Numbered from the stretch's first letter, positions 1-10,389 are shown. The stretch is DNA of 64,000 bases from Nonlabens xiamenensis (GCF_003865345.1 NZ_RMVE01000001.1:806001-870000); one strand, 5' to 3'. A program made the numbers and translations. The notes: generated from the letters alone by a model not told the origin.

Positions 1-2186
1 AGAAGGCTCCCATGATTAGTGATGAGGTCTATAAGGTTATTCAGGATAATGCAGATCGCCTGAACTCTGCGATCATCTATAACCGTGATTTTGGATACGA
101 TTATTTTGGGTTTAAAACTTTGGAGCGTAGTTACCTGTTGAAAATCAACGGACAGATTGCAGAGCGGCCACAGCACATGTTGATGAGGGTTTCTGTAGGG
201 ATCCATATCGATGACCTGGATGCAGCCATTGAGACTTATGAACTGATGTCCAAAAAATTCTTTACTCACGCTACACCTACATTATTCAATTCAGGAACGC
301 CAAAACCTCAAATGTCTTCATGTTTCCTATTAACCATGAAGGATGATAGTATAGAAGGAATTTATGATACGTTGAAACAAACGGCCAAAATCTCCCAGAG
401 TGCAGGGGGAATAGGTTTATCTATCCACAACATCCGTGCAAGAGGTTCTTACATCGGTGGAACCAATGGAACTTCCAACGGAATTGTACCTATGTTAAAG
501 GTGTATAACGACACGGCCAGATATGTTGACCAAGGAGGTGGAAAGCGCAAAGGTTCTTTTGCGATTTATATGGAACCATGGCATGCAGATATTTTTGATT
601 TCCTTGAACTTAAAAAGAACCACGGGAAAGAAGAAATGCGTGCGCGCGACCTTTTCTATGCAATGTGGATGTCTGACTTGTTTATGAAGCGTGTAGAAGC
701 CAATGAGGATTGGACGTTGATGTGTCCCAATGAATGTCCTAACCTTTATGATGTACACGGAGAGGAGTTTGAAGCGCTTTACACCCAATATGAGCAAGAA
801 GGAAGAGGCCGTAAGACTATTAAAGCAAGAGAGTTGTGGGATAAGATCCTTGAGTCACAGATCGAAACGGGAACTCCTTATATGTTGTACAAGGATGCGG
901 CCAACCGCAAGTCCAACCAAAAGAACCTTGGAACGATTCGTTCTTCTAACCTCTGTACGGAGATCCTGGAATACACCTCTCCAGATGAGGTAGCGGTTTG
1001 TAACTTGGCTTCCATTGCATTGCCCATGTTTGTAAAAGATGGAGCTTTTGATCACAAGGCGCTTTACAAGGTAACCAAACGAGTGACCCGGAACTTGAAC
1101 AAGGTGATCGATAGAAACTTCTATCCAGTGAAAGAGGCTGAAAATTCCAATATGCGTCACCGACCAGTAGGATTGGGGATTCAGGGGTTAGCTGATGCTT
1201 TTATCATGTTAAGGCTGCCATTTACCAGTGATGAGGCCAAAAAACTTAACGGAGAAATTTTTGAAACCCTTTACTTTGCCGCTTGTGAAGCATCCATGGA
1301 AATGGCAATGGAAGAAGGGGCTTACTCTACCTTTGAAGGTTCGCCTATGTCTCAAGGTGAGTTCCAATTCAATATGTGGAACATCAAGGATGAGGAATTA
1401 AGTGGAAGATGGAATTGGGCCGATTTAAGGAAAAAGGTGATGGAACACGGTGTGCGTAACTCTTTGTTGGTAGCGCCTATGCCTACGGCTAGTACTTCCC
1501 AGATTCTGGGGAACAACGAGGCATTTGAGCCTTACACTTCTAATATCTATACGCGTAGAACCCTTTCTGGAGAGTTTATTGTGGTGAATAAGCATTTATT
1601 AAAAGATTTGGTAGATCTAGGGTTGTGGGATGATAGTCTTAAAAATGCCATTATGAGAAATAATGGTTCTATTCAGGCTATCGAAGGTATCCCAGAGGAT
1701 ATCAAAGAGTTGTATAAAACGGTTTGGGAAATGAAAATGAAAGATATCATTGACATGTCCAGACAACGCGGGTACTTTATTGATCAGTCACAATCCTTGA
1801 ACTTATTTATGGAAAATGTGACCACTTCAAAACTTACTTCAATGCACTTCTATGCTTGGAAGAGTGGCCTTAAAACGGGTATGTATTACTTGAGGACCAA
1901 GGCTGCAGTAGATGCGATTAAGTTTACCGTGACCAAGGAACGCAAATCAGCTCCAGAGGTAGTAAAAACAGCAGGAGCTCCACAGCAAACGGTGTTGCCT
2001 ACTTCGCTGGAAGTGGATGATAGCACGCCTGCAGCAGCCAAGGTCATGAATGAGACTCAGCCAATCGCCAATACGAATGTGATCACTGAAAATGACGAAA
2101 TGAGTGCCGAAGAGTATCGTCAGATACTCCAGCGTGCAAAAGATGCCGCAAGCAACGGCGATGACTGCGAGATGTGCGGCTCATAA
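1..2186 (+). CDS. nrdA: Ribonucleoside-diphosphate reductase, class I alpha subunit (5' partial)
   Basis: This is the catalytic large subunit of class I ribonucleotide reductase, which makes deoxyribonucleotides in the cytoplasm. The reading frame is open to the left edge: the codons before the methionine at position 12 read K-A-P, which fits the linker that normally follows the N-terminal ATP-cone. The ATP-cone and the true start are therefore outside the window and position 12 is an internal Met. Visible motifs are the SSC that carries the first redox cysteine (near residue 100 of the visible part), NLCTEIL (N-x-C-x-E radical site, near residue 315), AVCNLAS (second redox cysteine) and a C-terminal CEMC tail that passes electrons from thioredoxin. 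A thioredoxin gene lies 5.5 kb downstream. nrdB is not in the window and may lie upstream. A hairpin terminator follows. Confidence 0.97.
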   Translation, partial: KAPMISDEVYKVIQDNADRLNSAIIYNRDFGYDYFGFKTLERSYLLKINGQIAERPQHMLMRVSVGIHIDDLDAAIETYELMSKKFFTHATPTLFNSGTPKPQMSSCFLLTMKDDSIEGIYDTLKQTAKISQSAGGIGLSIHNIRARGSYIGGTNGTSNGIVPMLKVYNDTARYVDQGGGKRKGSFAIYMEPWHADIFDFLELKKNHGKEEMRARDLFYAMWMSDLFMKRVEANEDWTLMCPNECPNLYDVHGEEFEALYTQYEQEGRGRKTIKARELWDKILESQIETGTPYMLYKDAANRKSNQKNLGTIRSSNLCTEILEYTSPDEVAVCNLASIALPMFVKDGAFDHKALYKVTKRVTRNLNKVIDRNFYPVKEAENSNMRHRPVGLGIQGLADAFIMLRLPFTSDEAKKLNGEIFETLYFAACEASMEMAMEEGAYSTFEGSPMSQGEFQFNMWNIKDEELSGRWNWADLRKKVMEHGVRNSLLVAPMPTASTSQILGNNEAFEPYTSNIYTRRTLSGEFIVVNKHLLKDLVDLGLWDDSLKNAIMRNNGSIQAIEGIPEDIKELYKTVWEMKMKDIIDMSRQRGYFIDQSQSLNLFMENVTTSKLTSMHFYAWKSGLKTGMYYLRTKAAVDAIKFTVTKERKSAPEVVKTAGAPQQTVLPTSLEVDDSTPAAAKVMNETQPIANTNVITENDEMSAEEYRQILQRAKDAASNGDDCEMCGS

Positions 2187-2209
2187 ACCTTGCTTATTTA
2201 CTTGAACCG

Positions 2210-2239
2210 AAAAGCCTCATCAATCGATGGGGCTTTTTT
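2210..2239 (+). terminator. Rho-independent terminator of nrdA
   Basis: A stem of AAGCCTCATC against GATGGGGCTT with a short loop is followed by a run of six T. It starts about 25 bases after the nrdA stop codon. Confidence 0.8.
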
Positions 2240-2458
2240 ATGAACTGTCGCTGATGCGAAACCCCCTAATTAGAATTGGCGTGATTGTTAAATACCAGGC
2301 AATGGTAGTTAAGTAATTTAACGTTTGACGCCCTAAGCTTCAAAACCTCTTAATCTCAGGCTAAAATTGATATAAACCTATCATAATCAGTCGTTTCAAA
2401 CATGTTGTTCGTCGTATATTAGTAATGAAATTAATTATTAACCATAAAAGCTAATACA

Positions 2459-2905
2459 ATGAATTACACAAAAGAAGTTTCCAATAAATTAAACGATTTA
2501 CTTACCAAAAACTACGATGCTGAAGCTGGATATAAACTGGCCAAAGACAAGGTAGAAAGCAATAGGTTGCAGGATTTCTTTGAAAAGCAACAACAGGAGC
2601 GATATAACTTCGGTCATGAGCTGAAAAATGAAATCAGAAGCTATGGCGAAGAAGTAGATAAAGGAACAAGTGTAAAAGGTGACGCACACCGCACTTGGAT
2701 GAATATCAAATCGACATTTACTTATGATAATGAAGAAGCGATTCTAGAAGAAGCTATCAGAGGAGAAAAGTCCGCGGTAGAAGAGTACAATGAAATTTTG
2801 TCTGAGACAACATTGCCTCCATCTACTAAAAGTCTGCTAACCAAGCACCGTGATAACATTCAAGGTGCATTGAATAAAGTAAATGCGATGGAAGAGATTG
2901 CCTAA
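2459..2905 (+). CDS. PA2169-type four-helix-bundle protein (DUF2383)
   Basis: This 148-residue soluble protein is predicted to be all alpha-helical and is rich in charged residues. It looks like the PA2169/DUF2383 family, ferritin-like four-helix bundles that are common in Bacteroidota and Proteobacteria and have no firm biochemical role; several are linked to stress. Features that fit are the opening with a short helix (NKLNDLLTKNYDAEAGY), the segment HRTWMNIKS in the middle, and the EEAIRGEKSAVEEYNEIL helix. No signal peptide or membrane segment is visible. It stands alone between two terminators, so it is probably transcribed by itself. The family call is by recognition of the overall pattern. 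Confidence 0.85.
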   Translation: MNYTKEVSNKLNDLLTKNYDAEAGYKLAKDKVESNRLQDFFEKQQQERYNFGHELKNEIRSYGEEVDKGTSVKGDAHRTWMNIKSTFTYDNEEAILEEAIRGEKSAVEEYNEILSETTLPPSTKSLLTKHRDNIQGALNKVNAMEEIA

Positions 2906-2925
2906 GCAATATCCATTTCATAAGA

Positions 2926-2957
2926 AAAGCCTGATCCACTAGATCAGGCTTTTTTTA
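2926..2957 (+). terminator. Rho-independent terminator of the PA2169-type gene
   Basis: A perfect 11-bp stem (AAAGCCTGATC / GATCAGGCTTT, loop CACTA) is followed by a T run. Confidence 0.88.
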
Positions 2958-3196
2958 TTACAAAGGATTTAAAGCGACTTCTTTTCTTCTTTTTGTGGCG
3001 TTCAAATTAAAATAAGATCGGTGGTGGTAATACCCTGAATGTTGATAAAAACATTTTCCTGCGGCAGTAATTTGAGTTATATTTAAAATCTTGATTCTTC
3101 CAAAGAAATAAGATGTAGGTGGTTGTAATTCAATGATCTACGACTATTTTTTAAATTTCCTTGGAAGAGGTAATTTAGAGTAAAGCGGCTGACTGC

Positions 3197-6100
3197 ATGT
3201 ACCTGATATTTGATACTGAAACCACTGGACTTCCCAAGCGTTGGGACGCCCCAATTTCTGATGTGGACAATTGGCCTCGCGTTGTACAAATCGCTTGGCA
3301 GCTTCACGATAAGATGGGAAACCTGATCGAGGCCAAAGATTTTCTTATCCGACCTGATGGATTTGATATTCCCTATGATGCCGAGCGCATCCATGGAATT
3401 TCCACGGCATTGGCAGAAAAGGAAGGAATTGCCCTGGAAGAGATGTTGGAAGAATTCAACATCGCTTTAGGAAAGACCAAATTTGTGGTTGGACAGAACC
3501 TCAGGTTTGATCTCAACGTGACAGGAGCTGAATTTGAGCGAACTAAAACCGCCAACCGTTTACAGGAAATGCCAGTGTTGGATACCTGTACAGAGCATAC
3601 GGCGCAACTTTGTAAGATTCCGGGTGGTCGAGGTGGAAAATTCAAACTACCCACCCTTACAGAGTTACATGAATTCCTATTCAACGAGGCCTTTGGTGAA
3701 GCCCACAATGCCACGGCAGATGTAGAGGCCACGACACGCTGTTTCCTCGAATTGGTAAGACAACAGCAATATACCGCTGATCAATTGGGTGTGGAACCTG
3801 AATATTTTGTTCGCTTTCGCGAAAGCAATCCTATCACGATTGAACCAGTTGGTATCAACCACGTCAACCTTAAAAAAGCATCAGATCGATTAAAAACAGA
3901 TACTGAGCCTTCAATTACCAAGGAAGAAATTAAGGAGAACCTAGATGAACTCAGTGGCGCCACTTTTGCCCATTTACATAACCACAGTCAGTTTTCCATT
4001 CTACAATCCACAGCCAGTGTAAAAGATTTGGTCGATGCGGCCGCAGCTCAGGACATGCCTGCGGTGGCTATGACAGATCACGCCAATATGATGGGAGCCT
4101 TTCATTTTGTGAGGGCTGTCAATGCCTATAACAGCAGTCTTGCAGGTGATGAAGACCAACAGGGTAAACAACCCATGAAACCTATCATAGGTTGCGAATT
4201 TCAGGTGTGTGAAGATATGCACGATCGTACCCACAAAGACAATGGATACCAAATCGTCATACTGGCCAAGAACAAGAACGGTTATCACAATCTCGCCAAA
4301 ATGGCCAGTAAAGCCTATACAGATGGGTTTTACTACATGCCCAGGATTGATAAAAAATTAATTCAAGAATTCAAATCAGATCTTATTGTGCTCACCGGAA
4401 ATATGTACGGTGAGGTGCCTTCAAAGATTTTGAATATTGGGGAAAAGCAAGCTGAAGAAGCCTTGTTGTGGTGGAAAGAGCAGTTTGGGGATGATCTATA
4501 TGTGGAATTAATGCGCCACGGTCAGGAAGATGAAGATCGCGCCAATGAGGTGCTGATCCAACTGGCCAGAAAACACGATCTTCAACTGATCGCTACCAAT
4601 AATACCTATTACATCCATAAGGAGGATGCCAATGCGCATGACATCCTACTTTGTGTCAAGGATAACGAAAAACAATCAACGCCCATAGGAAGGGGAAGAG
4701 GCTATCGTTACGGACTTCCTAATCAGGAGTATTATTTTAAAAGCGCCCAGGAAATGAAGCAGCTCTTCAAAGACCTGCCTGAGGCCATATTGAATATCCA
4801 AGGGGTTCTGGACAAAATTGAAGCCTATGAATTGGCGCGAGATGTATTGCTACCGGCCTTTGATATTCCAGAGCAATTTGTGGATCCAAATGACGTGATT
4901 GAGGGTACCAAAAACGGCGAAAACGCTTATTTGAGACACCTGACTTATGAAGGGGCGAAAATCCGCTATGGTGAGGAGCTTTCTGAGGAAATCCGCGAGC
5001 GATTGGATTTTGAACTTGATGTCATCAAAAACACAGGTTATCCAGGTTATTTTCTCATTGTTTGGGATTTTATTAAAGCTGCCCGTGAGATGGATGTGGC
5101 CGTAGGACCTGGACGTGGGAGTGCGGCAGGAAGTGCAGTAGCCTATTGTTTGTGGATTACCAATGTGGATCCCATCCATTATGACTTACTTTTTGAGCGT
5201 TTTCTCAACCCTGACCGTGTCTCCATGCCTGATATTGATATTGATTTTGACGATGAAAATCGGTATAAAGTCATGGATTATGTGATCGATAAATATGGAG
5301 CCAACCAGGTAGCGCAGATAATCACTTACGGAACCATGGCGGCCAAATCCTCCATCAGGGACACAGCAAGAGCCTTGGACTTGCCTCTTCCAGATGCTGA
5401 TCGCGTGGCCAAACTGATTCCTGACTTTGCCAAATTAAAGAAGATTTTCGCTTTAAGCGAAAATGAGGTAGGGAGTAAATTCCGCGGTGACGATGCTGAT
5501 ATGGTCAGGGAATTGATGGCCCTTTCAGAAGGTGACGACCTGACCGCTGATACGATTCAAAAAGCCCGAATTCTTGAAGGTTCTGTGCGTAATACAGGAG
5601 TACATGCCTGCGGAGTCATCATTACACCGGATGATCTAACGAACTTTGTTCCTGTGGCCACCGCCAAGAATTCTGATCTCTACGTTACGCAATTTGACAA
5701 TGAGGTGGTGGAAAGTGCTGGCTTGCTTAAAATGGACTTCCTGGGTCTTAAAACGTTGAGTCAAATCAAGGATACGGTAGCCATTATCAAAGAGCGCCAC
5801 CATATTGAATTGGATATTGAAGCCATTCCCTTGGACGATCAAAAAACTTACGAGCTATTCCAACGCGGAGAGACCACAGGGATATTCCAATACGAAAGTG
5901 TAGGGATGCAGAAATATATGCGCGAACTCAAACCTACCCAATTTGCGGATTTGATCGCCATGAACGCACTCTATCGCCCTGGACCTCTGGAGTATATTCC
6001 AGAGTTTATTGATCGTAAACACGGCCGCAAGGAAATCTCCTATGACCTGGATGCTATGGAGGAATATCTACAGGAAACTTATGGGATCACCGTTTACCAG

Positions 6101-7549
6101 GAGCAGGTAATGCTATTATCACAGAAACTGGCTAATTTTTCCAAAGGTGATGCCGATGTTCTGCGAAAAGCGATGGGGAAAAAGCAAATGGCTACCCTTC
6201 AGAAGATGAAGCCTAAGTTCTTGGATGCAGGAGAGGCCAATGGGCATGATAGAACGATTTTAGAGAAGGTTTGGAAGGACTGGGAGGCATTTGCGTCTTA
6301 TGCTTTTAATAAATCGCATTCTACATGCTATGCGTGGATTGCCTATCAGACAGCCTATCTCAAAGCCAATTATCCGGCAGAGTTTATGGCCGCCACCCTG
6401 TCCAACAACATGAATAACATCAAGGATGTAACTAAATTCATGGATGAGTGCCGCAGGATGGGTCTGGATGTGCTAGGGCCAGATGTGAACGAATCCAACT
6501 ATAAATTTACCGTAAACCCCAAAGGAGCGGTACGATTTGGTATGGGAGCTGTTAAAGGTTTGGGGCATGCAGCGGTGATGACTATCATAGAAAACAGGAA
6601 AGATGGTCCCTACCAAAGTATTTTTGATATGGCCAAACGCATCGACTTAAGAGCTGCCAATAAGAAATCCTTTGAGGCATTGGCGTTGAGTGGTGGATTT
6701 GATGGTTTAGGAGGAGAAAACAGAGCGCAGTTCTTTCATGCGTCAGAAAATGGTCAGATCTTTCTCGAACAGGTGATCAAATATGCTCAGAAATTCCAAG
6801 AAAATGAAAACAGTGCGCAGGTGAGTTTGTTTGGTGAGGCTAGCGAGGTGCAGATTCCAGAACCTAAGTTACCAGACTGTGAAGATTGGGGTACTATGGA
6901 AAAACTCAAGCGCGAAAAGGAAGTCGTAGGCATTTATATATCTGGACATCCCCTGGATGATTATAAAAAAGAAATGGAGTTTTTCTGTAACTCCAATCTA
7001 TCTACGCTTAAAAATCTGGAACCTTTGGTCAATCGCGAACTCACTTTTTGCGGTGTAATTTCTGAGACAAGACATTTGGTTTCCAAACAAAACAAGCCTT
7101 GGGGTATGTTTACCCTAGAGGACTATGAAGAGAGTCATGAATTTAGGATGTTTGGAGAAGATTATTTGAAATTCAGACATTTTCTGGTACCCAATACCTT
7201 TATCCATTGTAAAATTAAGATACAACAGGGTTGGATTGATAAAAACACTGGTAAACCCAGGGATCCGCGAATCCTTTTTACAGCAATGGCCCAATTACAA
7301 GATGTGATGGCTACGGCAGCTAAAAAGCTTACGATAGAATTTCATGTCAACGAAGTCCTAGAAGAACGTATCGAGATGCTCAAAGAAGTTTTGGATCGAC
7401 ATGAAGGTGACCATCGATTACAATTCACCCTTAAAGATTTTGAGGAAAGAATTAGTATAGATATGTCTGCTAGGTTTCAAAAGGTCAATGTCAACAATGA
7501 ATTACTTCATTTTCTTGATAAACACGAGATCTCTTACGGAGTAAGTTGA
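3197..7549 (+). CDS. dnaE: DNA polymerase III alpha subunit with N-terminal proofreading exonuclease
   Basis: This 1450-residue protein is the replicative polymerase catalytic subunit. It has an extra N-terminal DEDDh exonuclease domain of about 200 residues: DTETTGLP at residues 6-13, GQNLRFDL near 95-102 and HNATADVEA near 172-180, so all acidic and histidine catalytic positions are present. A linker follows, then the PHP domain (HLHNHSQFS near 258, MTDHANMMGAF), the palm (GPGRGSAAGSAVAY near 636, PDIDIDFDDE near 678), NTGVHACGVII, and the C-terminal helix-hairpin and OB regions. The exonuclease fusion is common in Flavobacteria and would put polymerisation and proofreading in one chain. 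The palindrome GCTTTCGCGAAAGC encodes RFRES at about residues 206-210, exactly in the linker between the exonuclease and PHP domains. The start is the first Met and gives a complete exonuclease fold. Confidence 0.97.
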   Translation: MYLIFDTETTGLPKRWDAPISDVDNWPRVVQIAWQLHDKMGNLIEAKDFLIRPDGFDIPYDAERIHGISTALAEKEGIALEEMLEEFNIALGKTKFVVGQNLRFDLNVTGAEFERTKTANRLQEMPVLDTCTEHTAQLCKIPGGRGGKFKLPTLTELHEFLFNEAFGEAHNATADVEATTRCFLELVRQQQYTADQLGVEPEYFVRFRESNPITIEPVGINHVNLKKASDRLKTDTEPSITKEEIKENLDELSGATFAHLHNHSQFSILQSTASVKDLVDAAAAQDMPAVAMTDHANMMGAFHFVRAVNAYNSSLAGDEDQQGKQPMKPIIGCEFQVCEDMHDRTHKDNGYQIVILAKNKNGYHNLAKMASKAYTDGFYYMPRIDKKLIQEFKSDLIVLTGNMYGEVPSKILNIGEKQAEEALLWWKEQFGDDLYVELMRHGQEDEDRANEVLIQLARKHDLQLIATNNTYYIHKEDANAHDILLCVKDNEKQSTPIGRGRGYRYGLPNQEYYFKSAQEMKQLFKDLPEAILNIQGVLDKIEAYELARDVLLPAFDIPEQFVDPNDVIEGTKNGENAYLRHLTYEGAKIRYGEELSEEIRERLDFELDVIKNTGYPGYFLIVWDFIKAAREMDVAVGPGRGSAAGSAVAYCLWITNVDPIHYDLLFERFLNPDRVSMPDIDIDFDDENRYKVMDYVIDKYGANQVAQIITYGTMAAKSSIRDTARALDLPLPDADRVAKLIPDFAKLKKIFALSENEVGSKFRGDDADMVRELMALSEGDDLTADTIQKARILEGSVRNTGVHACGVIITPDDLTNFVPVATAKNSDLYVTQFDNEVVESAGLLKMDFLGLKTLSQIKDTVAIIKERHHIELDIEAIPLDDQKTYELFQRGETTGIFQYESVGMQKYMRELKPTQFADLIAMNALYRPGPLEYIPEFIDRKHGRKEISYDLDAMEEYLQETYGITVYQEQVMLLSQKLANFSKGDADVLRKAMGKKQMATLQKMKPKFLDAGEANGHDRTILEKVWKDWEAFASYAFNKSHSTCYAWIAYQTAYLKANYPAEFMAATLSNNMNNIKDVTKFMDECRRMGLDVLGPDVNESNYKFTVNPKGAVRFGMGAVKGLGHAAVMTIIENRKDGPYQSIFDMAKRIDLRAANKKSFEALALSGGFDGLGGENRAQFFHASENGQIFLEQVIKYAQKFQENENSAQVSLFGEASEVQIPEPKLPDCEDWGTMEKLKREKEVVGIYISGHPLDDYKKEMEFFCNSNLSTLKNLEPLVNRELTFCGVISETRHLVSKQNKPWGMFTLEDYEESHEFRMFGEDYLKFRHFLVPNTFIHCKIKIQQGWIDKNTGKPRDPRILFTAMAQLQDVMATAAKKLTIEFHVNEVLEERIEMLKEVLDRHEGDHRLQFTLKDFEERISIDMSARFQKVNVNNELLHFLDKHEISYGVS
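3812..3826. repeat. Palindrome copy inside dnaE (core 3814-3825)
   Basis: This is a 15 of 16 match to CGCTTTCGCGAAAGCG. It is read as R-F-R-E-S in the linker between the exonuclease and PHP domains. Confidence 0.9.
5446..5463. repeat. Variant palindrome inside dnaE
   Basis: The sequence TTTTCGCTTTAAGCGAAA forms an 8-bp inverted repeat around one base. It is read as F-A-L-S-E in the polymerase domain. The same variant is found intergenically at 63702-63718. Confidence 0.5.
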
Positions 7550-7600
7550 TACATTGACAGCTCACATAACATTATAAGTAAGTACAATATAGAGCTAAAG

Positions 7601-7628
7601 TTGCATGCTAGGATTTTGCTTAACTTTG
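7601..7628 (+). promoter_or_regulatory. Bacteroidota-type promoter of trxA
   Basis: TTG at 7601-7603 and TAACTTTG at 7621-7628 are separated by 17 bases. This matches the Bacteroidota sigma consensus TTG-N(17-23)-TAnnTTTG. The expected transcript start is about 20 bases before the trxA start codon. Confidence 0.75.
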
Positions 7629-7654
7629 TATTTCAATAATCAAATAAAAATATA

Positions 7655-7972
7655 ATGGCACTAGAAATAACTGACGCAAATTTTGAAGAAACTGTATTAA
7701 AAAGTGATAAACCTGTTATGGTCGACTTTTGGGCTGCCTGGTGTGGACCTTGTCGCATGGTAGGACCTATCATTGATGAGGTTTCTGAAGAATACACGGA
7801 TAAGGCTGTAGTGGGTAAGCTAGATGTTGATGCCAATCAAGAATTTGCCGCTAAATATGGCGTGCGTAACATTCCAACCGTATTGGTTTTCCAAAACGGA
7901 GAAGTGGTGGGTCGTCAGGTAGGTGTAGCTCCAAAGAATGCATATACTGACGCTCTAGACGCTCTATTGTAA
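7655..7972 (+). CDS. trxA: Thioredoxin
   Basis: This 105-residue protein is of normal thioredoxin length. The redox centre WCGPC is at residues 29-33 (Cys30 and Cys33). The cis-proline segment RNIPTVLVFQNG and the conserved DFWAAWCGPCR context are intact. It reduces protein disulfides in the cytoplasm and is a likely electron donor for the ribonucleotide reductase at the start of the window. It has its own promoter and terminator, so it is monocistronic. Confidence 0.97.
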   Translation: MALEITDANFEETVLKSDKPVMVDFWAAWCGPCRMVGPIIDEVSEEYTDKAVVGKLDVDANQEFAAKYGVRNIPTVLVFQNGEVVGRQVGVAPKNAYTDALDALL

Positions 7973-7998
7973 AGTACTACAACAACAATATAATGCCG

Positions 7999-8030
7999 AG
8001 CCTGTAATTATTGTTACAGGCTTTTTTTTT
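7999..8030 (+). terminator. Rho-independent terminator of trxA
   Basis: The stem AGCCTGTAA / TTACAGGCT with a 6-base loop is followed by nine or more T. Confidence 0.9.
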
Positions 8031-8197
8031 CAATTGACTTTCTTTTCTATTTCAATACAACACCGCTGAACCGGCCTGCCAGACTCAATTGGTGATATTT
8101 GAATGGCCACACACGCCAACTTTAACACTAGGCTCAGGTTTTTTAGCAAAAGTCTAAGTGGGCTGGTCCTTGTATTGGCGTAACTTGAAAAGAAAAA

Positions 8198-9196
8198 ATG
8201 AATCAGAGCATTATATTAAAACAACGACCTGAAGGAACACCTCAATCCACAGATTTTAAATTTGAAGATATTGACCAACCCACCCCAAAAGAAGGGGAGG
8301 TGTTGCTGAAAACAAGATTTGTTTCCGTTGATCCTTATCTACGAGGAAGAATGCGGGATGAGAAATCCTATATCGCGCCATTTGAAGTTGGCGCCCCCAT
8401 CGAGTCTGCTGTTGTTGCGGAAGTGGTTGAAAGTCGCCATAAAAACTACAAGAAAGGGGATCACCTCACGGGTATGCTAGCCTGGAAGAAATACCAAACT
8501 TCAGATGCCAATGGACTCAGGCTGGTAGATCCAGATCAGGCTCCTTTGAGTGCTTACTTAGGTATACTGGGAATGACAGGTCTTACGGCCTATTTTGGCC
8601 TGAACAAGATAGGTCAACCTAAAGAGGGAGAATGTTTACTTGTATCTGGAGCGGCTGGCGCTGTAGGCTCAGTGGTAGGTCAGATCGGAAAGATCAAAGG
8701 AATGAAAGTGATTGGCATCGCCGGCTCTGATGAAAAAATCACGCTGATACAAGAGAAGTTCGGTTTTGATGCGGGTATCAATTACAATAAAACTGATTCA
8801 CTTTCCAAAGCCATCAAACAATCGGCTCCTGACGGAATTGACGTGTATTTTGATAATGTTGGTAGTTATACTCTCGATGCGGCCATGAATAATATCAATC
8901 AGTTCGGAAGGGTCGTTAATTGTGGTGCTATTTCTTTATACAACGAAACAGAGGTACCCAAAGGCCCAAGACTGGAAACTACCCTAGTAAAGAAAAGTGT
9001 CAAAATGCAAGGCTTTATCGTCCGTAATTTTGAAGATGATTTTCCTGAGGGCATCCAGCAATTATCAAAGTGGATGAAGGAAGGCAAGCTCACCAATGAG
9101 GAAACTATTGTCCAGGGCTTTGATCAAATCCCGCAAGCATTTATTGATTTGTTTGACGGTAAAAATAAAGGGAAAATGGTGGTGGAGGTGGCATAG
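8198..9196 (+). CDS. NADP-dependent zinc-independent oxidoreductase, CurA/leukotriene B4 dehydrogenase type
   Basis: This 332-residue protein belongs to the medium-chain dehydrogenase/reductase superfamily without zinc. It fits the branch that contains bacterial curcumin/2-alkenal reductase CurA and mammalian leukotriene B4 12-hydroxydehydrogenase. Visible marks are VSVDPYLRGRM near residue 45, the GMTGLTAYFGL segment near 126, and the Rossmann motif VSGAAGAVGSVVGQIGK near 150-166, followed by DNVGSYTLDAAM. It probably reduces carbon-carbon double bonds of enones or alkenals with NADPH in the cytoplasm. The exact substrate cannot be read from the sequence. It stands alone between trxA and the DUF58 gene on the same strand. 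Confidence 0.88.
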   Translation: MNQSIILKQRPEGTPQSTDFKFEDIDQPTPKEGEVLLKTRFVSVDPYLRGRMRDEKSYIAPFEVGAPIESAVVAEVVESRHKNYKKGDHLTGMLAWKKYQTSDANGLRLVDPDQAPLSAYLGILGMTGLTAYFGLNKIGQPKEGECLLVSGAAGAVGSVVGQIGKIKGMKVIGIAGSDEKITLIQEKFGFDAGINYNKTDSLSKAIKQSAPDGIDVYFDNVGSYTLDAAMNNINQFGRVVNCGAISLYNETEVPKGPRLETTLVKKSVKMQGFIVRNFEDDFPEGIQQLSKWMKEGKLTNEETIVQGFDQIPQAFIDLFDGKNKGKMVVEVA

Positions 9197-9296
9197 TGCT
9201 CAACTACTATGGAATACGTCCTTCTCATTTTTGTCAGCCAAGGGAGCTGAACCGATTACAGCAAAGACATTGATGATAGCTATTGTCTGTTAAGTT

Positions 9297-9311
9297 CGCT
9301 TTCGCGAAAGC
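9297..9311. repeat. Palindrome copy between the CurA-like and DUF58 genes
   Basis: The exact core CTTTCGCGAAAG lies at 9299-9310 in intergenic DNA. It is preceded by TTAAGTT, which resembles the TTAAAGT in front of the palindrome in the longer elements. Confidence 0.9.
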
Positions 9312-9390
9312 AAAACACTATGACTCAAATACATTTCCTTAGTGATTACAGCTTCTTGTCAAGCTATAATTTTTATTATCTTCACTTCTT

Positions 9391-10320
9391 ATGGATTTGC
9401 AGCACGAACTCAATAAAACTACTGGTTTCAAAAATCTACAATTGTTGGCCAGCCAGGTGGTGGAGGGCTATATCAGTGGAATGCATAAATCCCCTTTCCA
9501 TGGTTTTAGCGCAGAATTTGCTGAGCACAAGATTTATAATCCAGGGGAGAGTACGCGTCATATAGACTGGAAGCTGTATGCCAAAACAGATAAGCTCTAT
9601 ACCAAGCGTTATGATGAGGAAACCAATTTGCGGTGTCATTTGATTTTAGACAACAGTCCATCCATGCACTACCCCAAGACAAAACAGCAAAGTCTGGGAA
9701 CATTGAACAAAATTGGATTTAGTGCACTGGCAGCAGCCTCCATCATGCACCTATTAAAAAAGCAGCGTGATGCAGTAGGTATGAGCATCTATTCCAATAG
9801 CTATGAGTACTACGCTCCAGATAAGGGGAGTGAAAGACACCATAATATGTTGTTGGACCAGTTGAATCAAATGGCATCACAATCACCGGAAGGCACTCAA
9901 ACCGATACCTTTAAATATTTACATGAAATTGCGGAAAACATCAAGCGCAGATCGTTGGTGCTTCTATTTACCGACATGTTCCAAAGCGACCGGCATGAAG
10001 ATGAGCTTTTTGAAGCCCTGCGTCACCTGAAATACAATAAGCACGACGTTGTTTTGTTCCATACTTTTGACGGAGACACAGAAGTGGAATTTAATTTTTC
10101 AAATCAACCTACTCGCTATACCGACGTTGAAACTGGTGAACATATCAACTTATATGCAGACAATATCCGGGAGGATTATCAAGAAGCGATCAGCGCTTAT
10201 TTTGACAGGTTAAGACTGCGTTGTGGGCAAAATAGGATCAAATATATGCCAGTAGATGTACGCAAGAGTTTTGATGTTGTCCTAACCACATTTCTATTGG
10301 AGAGGCAATTGTTTAAATAG
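9391..10320 (+). CDS. DUF58 domain protein (MoxR-associated, VWA-like)
   Basis: This 309-residue protein carries the DUF58 signature: GFSAEFAEHKIYNPGES near residue 50, then RHIDWKLYAKTDKLYTKRY, followed by a von Willebrand factor A-like fold that starts at LILDNSPSM, close to a MIDAS DxSxS motif. DUF58 proteins usually work with MoxR-type AAA ATPases in envelope stress or in assembly of metal enzymes. No MoxR gene is in the window, so this copy is a stand-alone member. No signal peptide or membrane helix is visible. A hairpin follows directly after the stop codon. Confidence 0.9.
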   Translation: MDLQHELNKTTGFKNLQLLASQVVEGYISGMHKSPFHGFSAEFAEHKIYNPGESTRHIDWKLYAKTDKLYTKRYDEETNLRCHLILDNSPSMHYPKTKQQSLGTLNKIGFSALAAASIMHLLKKQRDAVGMSIYSNSYEYYAPDKGSERHHNMLLDQLNQMASQSPEGTQTDTFKYLHEIAENIKRRSLVLLFTDMFQSDRHEDELFEALRHLKYNKHDVVLFHTFDGDTEVEFNFSNQPTRYTDVETGEHINLYADNIREDYQEAISAYFDRLRLRCGQNRIKYMPVDVRKSFDVVLTTFLLERQLFK

Positions 10321-10331
10321 TTGAAAAGATA

Positions 10332-10357
10332 AAGCCTAGCTTAAGGAGGCTAGGCTT
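10332..10357. terminator. Bidirectional hairpin between convergent genes
   Basis: A perfect 9-bp stem (AAGCCTAGC / GCTAGGCTT) lies between the DUF58 gene and the convergent small lipoprotein gene. The T run is poor on the plus strand and somewhat better on the minus strand. Confidence 0.6.
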
Positions 10358-10389
10358 CACTGACAGAAATTCAAATTCACATATAGGGA

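Noticed and set aside
855-1160. Antisense ORF of about 100 codons inside nrdA, as an example of many such ORFs under long genes.
   Set aside because: It is a shadow of a well-conserved gene and has no motifs, promoter or independent support.
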